A stretch of 32,941 nt of DNA from Reticulitermes lucifugus. Lineage: Eukaryota > Arthropoda > Insecta > Blattodea > Rhinotermitidae. A program made the position numbers and the translations under genes. Under the pieces are notes generated by a model. The model saw only the letters and a program-made list of their open reading frames with translations. It had not been told where the DNA came from and did not search any database. Where the stretch lies: positions 7,605 through 40,545 of the forward strand of contig JAKCWW010004575.1 of the NCBI GenBank assembly GCA_026260175.1. The letters are read 5' to 3'. Positions 20,469-29,470 of the stretch are shown piece by piece; the first letter of the stretch is position 1, and every line of letters begins with the position of its first letter.

Positions 20469-21781
20469 GTGAGTGTGTTGCCAATCAATAGAATGTAACA
20501 GAACATTCTCCTGAAGTTTGGTAATAGAACCCAGAGGCTCAGCACCTCTGACATTAAAGCCTGCCATTACACATAATGTGGAATTATTTTGTCTGAGTTC
20601 ACGTCTTCACAACTTCTTTCCTTAAGATCCAATTTAATTTTTCCTTCTATCTCCTTTTTGGTCTTCCAGGAGGTTTCCATACAGAAATTCTGTATGCATG
20701 TGAGCAACATGCGCAATCTAACGGAAACACCGTGACTTCACTGTCCCAACACATGGCAAGATATATGGAATCGTGAATTTTCTTATGTCTTATCCTTTAG
20801 TCCACACTCTTTCGTGTCTCAGAGGCCCAAATGATGGGATGCTAAACAAAATCTAATATGGAGAAAAGTTGTTCTTTGAGATTAGATGTTACACAAGGAC
20901 ACAAATATTTGAAACTGAATTATACCTTAGAGAAAGCACTGTATTCATGACAATATTAAAACTCAAGTTTTGGGATGCATATTTATGAGTATGTTTGATC
21001 AGCAAAAGTAACTGGTAACTGTCCATGTGTGTTGTAATTTTTACGGTTGGTGCAGATGTTGAAGTTCTTAAGCTTCCTTGTTGTGAATATAGTTCAGCAT
21101 CACTTTAACAGATGGTGTGAAATGGGGTAGATGATGGCTGTCCATCATTGAACTTGGATTCAATGACAATTACATTGTAAGGACAGTTAGATAAATAATG
21201 CCCAATGATATTGGGACAAGCAGTCATGCCCACTGTTTAGTCTGAGAAGTGCAACAGTGTTATGCACTCTTCCTCAAGATGTCACAAGTTAGTTTATATG
21301 AGTTCTTTGCACAAACTGCAAAATGAAGGCATAGTGGTGAGGTATCCATCTAACTAAATTTCAACTCACAAACTTACCAGCATATTTCACTGAAATTTGG
21401 TGTGGGGTTTACACTAAAAGTTGTGAAGTTAATTTACTTTTGGTTGAAACTGGTCGGATTTAATTTTGTTCATTTTCTCAGAAACAACATACATCCCAAA
21501 AATTGTACATAATGAATAAGTAGAACTGATTAAAATCTAAACCTGTATTTGAAACATTTTTGATATGATGAATGTGTATCAAAAACAAATAAAAGTAATT
21601 TATATGTAGTGTGAATAGTTTTCACCAGTATATTTGCCTGTGCGCTAATGGAACTGATTATTATTTTCACTTGTTTTTCTTTCTGTTGGATAAAATGCAT
21701 GCGTAGTACACTACAGAATTAAAATAATGATGTGACCGTTTATTTTTTGTAACAAATCAAATAGTAATTTATTCTGATAAT
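20469..21781. other. NUDCD1 3' UTR and downstream region
   Basis: No coding feature recognised in 1.3 kb. The plus-strand AATAAA at 21588-21593 is a candidate NUDCD1 poly(A) signal. On the minus strand AATAAA occurs at 21768-21773, just past the stop of the 21782-22044 frame. Confidence 0.6.
21588..21593 (+). terminator. Candidate poly(A) signal for NUDCD1
   Basis: AATAAA 1.1 kb after the NUDCD1 stop, followed by T-containing sequence. Positional inference only. Confidence 0.35.
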
Positions 21782-22044
21782 TTAAGTTTTATTTAAACAA
21801 TACTGAAAAGTAATGTAAATTTTTATAGGAATATCATTGTTCTCCTGATAATATTCCTCACTGTGTGTGAATAGTTTGACCACATTCAAACCAAGATTTT
21901 TGAAGTACAACTTGGGGTTCTTACTGGTGTAATGGGATATTCTGTAGAGAATCTTCTTCAAATGCTCTTGAGCCATGTTCCATACTGCATCATCAGGTTC
22001 TGTGAGGTCAGGATTTTGTGTTGCCTCTTCTGAAGGACTTTTCA
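21782..22044 (-). CDS. Unidentified exon-like open frame, possible terminal exon
   Basis: I do not recognise this protein. On the minus strand a strong acceptor (CTTCCTTTTCCAG, complement of 22045-22057) is followed by an open frame: KSPSEEATQNPDLTEPDDAV, WNMAQEHLKKILYRISHYTS, KNPKLYFKNLGLNVVKLFTH, to a stop at 21784-21782. The composition is like a real, partly helical soluble protein (mixed Lys/Glu/Asp, few low-complexity runs), unlike most chance frames here. An AATAAA lies ten bases past the stop on the same strand. It starts with two bases of a split codon, so the preceding exon must end in phase 1; SDR39U1 exons 1, 3 and 4 do. It could be an alternative SDR39U1 terminal exon, the end of another gene, or chance. 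Confidence 0.4.
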
Positions 22045-22222
22045 CTGGAAAAGGAAGAATCGAAGTGTTTCCACAGAACCCCACGCTGTTACGTTATATT
22101 GTTATGTTGCGGCAGAATGCTCAAGTCTGGACGTGGCCTTACAGTAACACGGACAATACTTTTGGAATACTACACCTCATAAAATTAAATACAGTATTTG
22201 AAAATAATTCATCATAAATAAG

Positions 22223-22228
22223 TTTATT
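22223..22228 (-). terminator. Candidate poly(A) signal for SDR39U1
   Basis: AATAAA on the minus strand 155 bases after the SDR39U1 stop codon, giving a short 3' UTR. Confidence 0.45.
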
Positions 22229-22382
22229 GGACAATAATCAACAGCTGCAAATAATGTTTTGCTTACAAGTTGGCAAGACATACAGCCTTATTCATTATGA
22301 ATACTGAAGTAAAGACTGGTGTAAGCCATCTCTGACTGTATATAAATTCAAAAACACAACACAACTTTATATCAAATGAAAA

Positions 22383-22616
22383 TTATTTTGATGGGATTAA
22401 TTTTGCTACTTGTCTACAAGCCATGTCAATATCTGGATACTTGTATTGAAACCCATATGCAAGAGTTCGCTTGGGGATCACTTTCTGCCCCTCAGTCATT
22501 ATTTTAGCCCGTTCTTCACTGAATGCGACATTTAATACAAACTCAGGAATTGAAATCAGGGCAGGTCGCCATAAAGCTCGTCCAAATGCTTTTGCAAATT
22601 GTATGTTCGTCACAAT
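22383..22616 (-). CDS. SDR39U1: SDR39U1 exon 6 with stop codon
   Basis: Encodes IVTNIQFAKAFGRALWRPAL, FSEERAKIMTEGQKVIPKRT, LAYGFQYKYPDIDMACRQVA and KLIPSK. This is the C-terminal domain. Acceptor TTGTTACAG, phase 0. Confidence 0.95.
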   Translation of the reverse strand: MVTNIQFAKAFGRALWRPALISIPEFVLNVAFSEERAKIMTEGQKVIPKRTLAYGFQYKYPDIDMACRQVAKLIPSK

Positions 22617-25600
22617 CTGTAACAACCAAAACACACGCTCTTTTATTCTGAATGTAAACAATGTAGATTTTACAAATTACAAAAAATGATCAGAAGTTTT
22701 GAATCCTGTTTTACCACATAAATAAAGGTTTGAACTTTTTTCCCCCTTCTCCTCCACCACTAATTGCAATGTATTCAAATGTCAGTAGCTGACCCTTTCA
22801 ACCTGAAGTTTACTCATTCTGCAAGTTGCCAATATCAGAGTGTATTCAAGGATCCTTCCTCTATTTCCTACTTAGTTGGAACCATTTTTCATATTACAAT
22901 ATTTTATGGTATTACTGGTATGAGTATTTAATGTGTTCCCAAGTATGTGAATCTTTACAGAATAATAACAACTTCAGAAAAAATTGATAACCAGAGCAGT
23001 TGATAATAAATAAATTATATGCTAGATACTTTCAGTTACATTTTAAAAATAGTTGTGGGAATCCTACAAACCTGGGGGGCAACTCCATTCAGCACACCTT
23101 GCACATTACCATTCTCAATCGCAAACAACAGCAAATTTGCCATGTCATGAATGTGGATCCAAGGCATATATTGGTCTCCTGTTCCTACAGGCCCTCCCAA
23201 ACCAAGATAAAATGGCAAAAACAGTTGTTTTATCATACCACCATTTCTTCCAAGTATAACACCTGCAGGAAAAAAAAAAGGTTAAACCATTTCCTGTAGG
23301 TAACTAAGAATATGTTTCAAGAACTCTGTAATTGGCACCTTACCAGCTCGGACTGTGACCTGTCGGACACCTAAGTTTGCTGGCAGCTTTGCAGCATTCT
23401 CCCATTCATGACACAACCTTGACAAAAAATCAAAGCTTTCTCCCTGACTGTCTTCACTGTACTCAGCTGTTTGGCTTGGCTGGTATATACCTTCAAATAA
23501 ACTGAACAGTAAATAAAATGACCTTTCAAATTTTACAATAAATGTCCGGCAATACAACCCATAATTTCAACACCACTAATACCAGAACTCTCCATTACAG
23601 TCTTGATATCTAGTTCACATTCTCACAACCTACTTTCTAAAGCTAATTAACTCCTTGGAGCAGAGTCCTTGAGAAGTTAGTAGTTCCTCAGTGAGTCAAG
23701 AAACTCCCCACATTTTATGAAACCTAAAGGTTCATTACTGTGGTCACAAGAGCCTGCCATTTGTTTCTATCCTGCGCCAGGTGAATCCAGTTCATGTTCT
23801 CCCATCCTTTAAGACCAATTTTAATATTATCCCCCCCTCTCATGCTCAGTTTTCTAAGTAGCGGTTTTCCTTGAGAGATTTTCTCACCAAAACATCTGCA
23901 TGTGTCACTTGTTTCATTTGTTCAAGCCACATACTTAGCCCAGTGTAGCCTAACAACACCACAAAGCTCCTCATGATGCAATATCCTCTATCTGCCATGG
24001 ATCTACATATTCTGCTGACCACTTTGTTTCCATGTTCATATTATTGGGATGAATGAGACAAGATATGAATAAAAAATTATGATGGGGAACACCCTTGTAA
24101 TAGGAATGCTTTGGAAGACCAAGAAGGAGATGAGGGTAATGGTACAGTGAATCTTACAAAGTCTGTTGTGAAGACAGGAGTTGGATGGAACTGGATCAGG
24201 ATCATGTCTGATGGTAGCCTTGGTATAAGCAGTGTTGAACCTTTTTGAGTCCTTCTGCTAGATTGCCAACATTAGTTACAGACTAATGGGGTTTTAGACT
24301 TCACGGCAGGTATTAATCAGATGATAGTCTTCTGAGGCTATCATCTCGAGTTGATTTGTTAAGTTACACTTGCTGTTTTAAGTTCTTACCACACTGTAAG
24401 AGACCAGTAAATTATTGACTTACAGTCTTACCTACACCTGAAATGGAAATGAATACTTTTGGTTTAACTGGTGCTCTGATGATTGCTTGCACAAGAGATT
24501 GTGTTGTATTGACTCGACTTGCCCACACATTTTGCTTGAAACCTGGAGTCCATCGTCGTGTGGGATTCAGAACGTTCTGTCCAGCAAGACTTACAACAGC
24601 CACAGTGTTAGCAGGCAAACCAGATTCAGCCAGGTCAGTCTGAAAGAAATGGAAGACTTAAAATCTTATGTGCTTATTTGAGTCAGTATACCTGTCAGAA
24701 AGTAGCAGGGAATTATTATGTAGGGTGAAGCTAATACATCGTGTTGTAATGGCTTTCTTTTTCTGGGAGAACACCCCAGAATGGAGTTCATGCATTATTT
24801 TCTCATTAACTAAAAGGTTTGTTGCTAGCACTGCTTTTCCCAGGAAAAAAATACTGCATATTCCAAATTTGGAGGATGTAGGTCTTCAATATTCATTCAC
24901 TCATTCATTCCTTCATTGCAACTTCAAATCCTTCATGGCTCTTAAGCCTTTAGGAACCAAGCCATACAGTGATAACCAAAACTTACTACACTTGCAACAC
25001 TCTCACACAGGAAACTACTTGTGATACAATGGTAATATGATGACAGTACAATGGATATGACATGATATGTGCCTTGCACACTGGAGGCAATCAACTCAGG
25101 TGATGTGCATTGCTTCAGTATGAACATGGCATCAGATGAAGAGGACACATGTTGTCTGGCTGATGAAAAGAAGATTAAAGGAGGCAAAAAGAAGGAAATA
25201 TCTGCGCTCTTCTGGGATATTATGCATCATCATGCGGTAGTTACAATTACCACACAACGCCGCGTAATATCCCAGAAGAGCGCAGATCTTATCAACATCA
25301 TGGCGGAAGCCTAAAATCAAGGTTAAAAAAAGAAGGAATTTCAACAAAAGTGGTGGTAAACTCAGAATTTTTGTTGTAGCTAGGGAACTACACTAAAACA
25401 GTGAAAGCTTGAGATCATTTTATATAGGACGACACAGAGAAGTTTTAAATTTTGCCCTTTCTTCAATAACCAGGTTCTTTTCAGTCACAGAAAATGGAGT
25501 GTTCCTCGACAAGCTCCACAAGTTTAATATTTGCTTCCTCGCCCATGCTTGTATAAATTAGTAAAGCATTTTAAAAGCCTGTGACATTTCTGCCTTCTGT

Positions 25601-27604
25601 GGGGGTATGTTTATGACTAAGTGATTGACAATACGGCATGTTAAATTGTCATTGTATAATATTGTATCAGCCCATTGTGAGCACAGTATTATTTCATCTT
25701 GTGTGTGAGGTCCCATTCAAAACAGAGGTTTGAGTCGTATCATAAGCTAATCATACCACCATCTTATCGTCATCACTTCTTAAGTATACAGTATGAGAGC
25801 TCCCTTAGGAGTACACTGCAAGTGGATTCTTGATGTTGCATCTGACATCTGCCTAATTCATGGCAAGGGTTCACTGAAATATGTTAGCATGAAGAAAATA
25901 CATGTGTACTCTTACTAGACTGTGGCTAAAACATATCAACAGCTTAACACACAACAGTGAGATTTATTTGTAAGTGCTATACTACGGTAAAATATCTCCT
26001 CATGTAAGAAGTCAGTTTTAAATGGTTATGACAGTTATATATAACATTGCACTCATGATTAGGGCAATTGGTTTCTGGACTGGCTCATTGATTCAGGTCT
26101 TAACAATTTCATGAGCACAGATTGTCCCAAGAATGATCTAGTCAAAAGCCATTGTGTCATTTTGAAGATTAAACACCTCAATTGACATGACCTCGTTTTA
26201 CATGAGTGCAAAGAATGTATATAATAAACTGCCAGTATTTGTTTGTAACAGTCACCCAAGACATCCTTTGTGGTCCAGGCATTCGAGATACTATGGTTAC
26301 ACCGTATCCTTTACTCCGCAGTAATTGGCCGAGTGCAGTACCAACAAAACCAGTGCCTCCACCTGAAAGCCATACAGTTATTGGAACTCAATAAAAACTA
26401 TTCTGTTGTCACTTAATGCTGCATTCCCCCACCTCCCACCCACCAGATCTGTGATACTGAAATCCAGCTACGGTAGTTGGAAGGCAAGTAGTACTATGAA
26501 CAACCATGTTTCCATGATAAGGACTGAATAAAATGGGCTATATGTACTGGTTACATGAAATATAGTTCATACCTTGTCAAGCACAGGCTGACAGCATCCA
26601 AAAAACATTTTAACAACTTTATTTTGTACAGATTTTTCTTTGCACAAAATGAGTAGATTATTAAAGGAGAAAGTTTCAGCATTTTGTCATATTCGTAAAA
26701 CACACAGTCTGAAATAATAAATGAAGTTGTCACTGCAAAGAAGCACATGTAGTTTCCACTATGAGACTGAGGAGTGCATTAAGTGAACACAGTTCAGAAA
26801 CACTGATGTACAGGAATATTGAAAAGAAGTGACTTTGTATTTGTGATTTGTCAAGACCTTTTTTGATATATTACAACTGTGTTTTCCCTTCAAGAATAAA
26901 ATTTAATGGGAAACACATTATGTCAAGAGGGTGTATCAGAAAGCTCTCAGCAGGGGCTTTGCTCAGGCATGTTGGGGAGGAAGTATCACAAATGAGAATA
27001 AGTAGTACTTATTTAAATACTGTATAACATAAGAACTGCTTCAGGTATAGATTGTAAATTTGAGATTATGTTGACACACACGCAGTCCTATATGTACCAA
27101 GTGTCCACCTGGCCCTCCATCCCACCATGTGTTTAAGTAATGTGTCATGAAGGCATATGAGTCAAGATGGAGTAACATGTATTCCTTAACCTCCGCAATA
27201 AATGGAGATCAGTGACCAGCACAGCGCCCCCGTACCCATGAAATGATCGGTTGAGTCCCAAAGCCGGTATAGTCACTGGACAAAAAAAAATTTCGTCCCT
27301 ACCGGGAGTCGAACCCCGATTCATCGGTCTAGCACGTACGTAGCTAGTCACGATACTGACTGAGCACAGTCCCCTTGACAGGCATCCCTGGGAAACTTTA
27401 AAAAATTAGTACAGGATACCCAAAAAGCTAATCTCAAGCCCTTCGAGGCAATTGCCAATACCTTCAGCGAAATTCGACCTCTTGAACAGGCAATCTCGGG
27501 AAATTTGTTTCGGAAATTAGCACAGGATGCCGAATTATTAAATCGTTCAGGGTATAACTTGTGGTAATAACAAGCTGTCTCTTACCAACAAGCACTGATT
27601 CCAT
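22383..27604 (-). CDS. SDR39U1: Epimerase family protein SDR39U1, complete, six exons
   Basis: SDR39U1 is an atypical short-chain dehydrogenase/reductase related to bacterial YfcH-type epimerase proteins; its substrate is unknown. Coding exons: 27604-27586, 26362-26256, 24639-24432, 23490-23344, 23262-23072, 22616-22383. They total 906 nt and 301 aa (human about 293). The N-terminal GGGTGFVG (residues 7-14) is the NADP(H)-binding Rossmann loop. SLAGQNVLNPTRRW follows, then ISGVGIYQPSQTAEYSEDSQ (SDR core), VRAGVILGRNGG, LGLGGPVGTGDQYMPWIHI, and a C-terminal DUF1731-type domain with EGQKVIPKRTLAYGFQYKYP. All junctions are GT..AG and in phase. An upstream in-frame ATG at 27616 would add four residues (MPNI). 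The gene is convergent with NUDCD1. Confidence 0.94.
22617..23071 (-). other. SDR39U1 intron 5
   Basis: 455 bp, AT-rich, no feature recognised. Donor GTTTGT. Confidence 0.85.
23072..23262 (-). CDS. SDR39U1: SDR39U1 exon 5
   Basis: Encodes GVILGRNGGMIKQLFLPFYL, GLGGPVGTGDQYMPWIHIHD and VQGVLNGVAPQ. The acceptor has a long T tract then CTGCAG. Phase 0 at its end. Confidence 0.95.
23344..23490 (-). CDS. SDR39U1: SDR39U1 exon 4
   Basis: Encodes IYQPSQTAEYSEDSQGESFD, FLSRLCHEWENAAKLPANLG and VRQVTVRAG. The Tyr of IYQPS is in the region equivalent to human YYQPS. The acceptor ATTTGAAG is weaker than usual. Donor GTAAGG. Confidence 0.93.
23491..24431 (-). other. SDR39U1 intron 3
   Basis: About 0.94 kb, no gene seen. 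Plus-strand text near 23750-24200 looks like an old repeat but I cannot assign it. Confidence 0.7.
24432..24639 (-). CDS. SDR39U1: SDR39U1 exon 3
   Basis: Encodes TDLAESGLPANTVAVVSLAG, QNVLNPTRRWTPGFKQNVWA and KVFISISGVG. The VSLAGQNVLNPTRRW block matches the family's VNLAGENILNPLRRW. Acceptor TTTCTTTCAG, donor GTAAGA. Confidence 0.95.
24640..26255 (-). other. SDR39U1 intron 2
   Basis: 1.6 kb with no gene. It holds a 23-bp perfect inverted repeat (25200-25287). Short open frames on both strands around it look like chance. Confidence 0.7.
25200..25310. repeat. 23-bp perfect inverted repeat joined to dispersed terminal module
   Basis: 25200-25222 (ATCTGCGCTCTTCTGGGATA plus TTA) is the exact reverse complement of 25265-25287, with a 42-base spacer. 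The right arm carries ATCCCAGAAGAGC as in the copy near 12650, and is followed by CATCATGGCGGAAGCCT, close to CACGGCGGAAGCCT near 4868. This indicates a terminal fragment of the same repeat family, here in inverted-repeat form. Confidence 0.7.
26256..26362 (-). CDS. SDR39U1: SDR39U1 exon 2, Rossmann nucleotide-binding loop
   Basis: Encodes GGTGFVGTALGQLLRSKGYG, VTIVSRMPGPQRMSW, the first beta-alpha-beta unit of the dinucleotide-binding fold. Acceptor CTTTCAG; donor TGG|GTGACT, somewhat unusual but required by phase and homology. Confidence 0.93.
26363..27585 (-). other. SDR39U1 intron 1
   Basis: 1.2 kb. It contains a tRNA-derived SINE in the minus orientation (about 27190-27370); otherwise no feature. 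Confidence 0.75.
27190..27370 (-). mobile_element. tRNA-derived SINE (minus orientation)
   Basis: Read on the minus strand: an A-box-like TGTGCTCAGTCAG near 27356-27368, then a perfect B box GGTTCGACTCC at 27315-27305, then CCGGTAGGGACG and a poly-T stretch, and a tail with CAGTGACTATACCGGC. A tRNA-like head plus unrelated body is the SINE structure. It is not a working tRNA, since the arms do not fold as a full cloverleaf. Confidence 0.75.
27586..27604 (-). CDS. SDR39U1: SDR39U1 exon 1, 19-nt coding part with start codon
   Basis: Reads MESVLV plus one base of a Gly codon, followed by the donor GTAAGA. It joins exon 2 to give MESVLVGGGTGFVG, as in human MRVLVGGGTGFIG. The ATG at 27604 has a favourable context (A at -3, G at +4). 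A second in-frame ATG at 27616 is four codons upstream; a stop lies just before that. Confidence 0.85.
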
Positions 27605-27639
27605 TATGTTGGGCATCTTGGGGTATTATTGGCCTACTT

Positions 27640-28280
27640 TACACACTACAGATTTAACCAGCCATATTGCAACTTGCGGTTAACGATTCGTTTTTGTTCC
27701 GTGTGTTGCATGTCAGGATTTGTCGCTGTAGTGCCCGTTACGTCGATTAGGGTTAGCAGTTATCGTCTCAAAGGTATTGCAGTACATTTGGAAAAGTTGC
27801 GTGCTATTTGCAGTGACAGTAATATATTTACAGAATTTGTTGAAGTTTTTGAAGTGAATAAATGGCACGTGAGGCGAAAAAATTTAAAAAGTAGTTTGTA
27901 ACGTGTGACAGAACGAAACAAACTGTTAAATGGTACAAGACCTTGTTGATATCTCACCATGACTGCATACCCAGAATTGCGGACTGAGCCAGGTTAGGTC
28001 GATGTAGAATCTGAAAGAAAATCAGTATAATGATGGAAACCGATAAAAGGGAAGTGTCTTGTATGTTAACATTCTTCCACGTGCCACCAAGTGGTGACTG
28101 TTGGTATTTATTAAGGCTTATGGACAACTCGGAAAACTTACGAACGAATCCCGATATACGCAGTACAGATACAAGACATGAGACTTTCATGTAGTGAATA
28201 CAAATGTCAGTAACTACCAAAAAGGCGGGTTTCGCAACTACGCGAACACGTCAGCAAAGGAATTGCCTATGCGGGAATCA
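27640..28280. promoter_or_regulatory. CpG-containing promoter-like region upstream of SDR39U1
   Basis: CpGs are locally frequent (for example GCCCGTTACGTCGATT near 27731, CGAACGAATCCCGATATACG near 28140, CGCAACTACGCGAACACG near 28234), unlike the surrounding introns. The stretch begins just upstream of the SDR39U1 start and may drive a divergent plus-strand transcript too. Inferred from composition and position. Confidence 0.45.
27710..27901 (+). CDS. Short divergent open frame of unknown identity
   Basis: ATG at 27710, only 105 bases from the SDR39U1 start and on the other strand. It encodes 63 residues: MSGFVAVVPVTSIRVSSYRL, KGIAVHLEKLRAICSDSNIF, TEFVEVFEVNKWH. A possible donor (CAC|GTGAGG) lies after KWH, so it could be a first coding exon. 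I do not recognise the family and see no second exon with confidence. It may be a real divergent gene, a non-coding promoter transcript, or chance. Confidence 0.25.
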   Translation: MSGFVAVVPVTSIRVSSYRLKGIAVHLEKLRAICSDSNIFTEFVEVFEVNKWHVRRKNLKSSL

Positions 28281-29100
28281 GGTTTTTAGGTCGTCTTCCA
28301 CATATCAGAAGTTTTAAATCATGATGTAAAGCGTTTAAGCCAGCGTTATTTGCATGTCATCTCACTTGCACATGCCCAGTTAGTATGAAAAAATTATGTA
28401 AGAAGTGTGTTGTTACACAATATTATTATCTTTTGCTATGATGCTGCAAATATATATTTAACACCTATTTATATTTCTATTTGATGCCAGCATTGTATTG
28501 GACAATGACATGCCTTGGATTAATCCTATGAATGATCTGTTGAATGTAAAAAAAATTACTATTCCAATTCTGTTGTACAGTTTTAGCAACGAAAACTTAC
28601 AATAAGCCAAGTGTTGGATGGTTATTATTACATTTTTGGACAACAACCTGTGAATTAAAATGGGTAATATTTTATTGGAAAGCAATCTAAAGAAATCAGC
28701 ACTCTGATTTACAATATTATTTGTGTTTAGTGTGGGGTGGTAAGTATTTATAACTTTTGTATTTGAAAATATACATATGGTGAATATGTAACAACATATG
28801 GAAAATGATGAACATTTTAATGTTTTGGAATGTGGAATGTAATCTATAAATTTACTGACATTTGTAAATTTCTTCTACACCACAGAGTATCATACCCCAA
28901 AAGACAGTAAGCTTCATAGTCACTGCTGTAAGAATCCCTCCTATCGCATACAAAAAGTAGTATCTAACTTGTATGTGATGTGTTTAGCTATGCAGGAAGA
29001 TATTTGTATATGCATTATAAATACATGTGTAGACCATTGAACTATTCATATTTACAAGGAATATGAATACTGCTGAATTGGAATTTTGATTGTGTGTTTC
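28281..29100. other. No gene seen
   Basis: AT-rich intergenic or intronic sequence with no recognised repeat or coding feature. Confidence 0.6.
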
Positions 29101-29111
29101 CTGCCTGTTAT

Positions 29112-29470
29112 AGATGGAGCCAGGATAGCCTAGTTGGTATAACAGGTGGGCTACATTCTGGATGATTGAGGAATTAGGGTTCAATTCCTGGCAGGAACAA
29201 GAGATTCTCATTTTCTTCATAGTGTCCAGGCTGGCACTGTGGTCTACCCAGTCTCTTATTCGGTGCGTACTGGATGCTCTTTCCATCATTTGTTCAGATT
29301 GTAAGCCTGTGATTACCATCCTGGAGGGACATCAGCCAAGAACTTGCTGTCCAAAGTCTTGAAGGATAATGTTGATTTTGGAGTGGGTGAGGAGATTTCA
29401 GAAGTCCCTGTGCCCAGCACACCGACCATGAAGAGGTTGTCAACTAATGGTCCTCAGCTGTGAGGAGTTC
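29112..29470 (+). mobile_element. tRNA-derived SINE (plus orientation)
   Basis: The A box TAGCCTAGTTGG (29126-29137) and B box GGTTCAATTCC (29178-29188) are spaced as in a tRNA-type pol III promoter. A non-tRNA body follows, with CCAGGCTGGCACTGTGGTCT. The 3' limit is uncertain. Confidence 0.8.

Noticed and set aside
23000..23299. 99-codon plus-strand frame near 23.1 kb
   Set aside because: Antisense shadow of SDR39U1 exon 5.
24668..25024. 118-codon plus-strand frame in SDR39U1 intron 2
   Set aside because: No family resemblance and no promoter or splice context; likely chance in AT-rich DNA.
27300..27370. A functional tRNA gene (perfect B box on minus)
   Set aside because: The acceptor and anticodon arms do not form a full cloverleaf, and the sequence continues into a SINE body.
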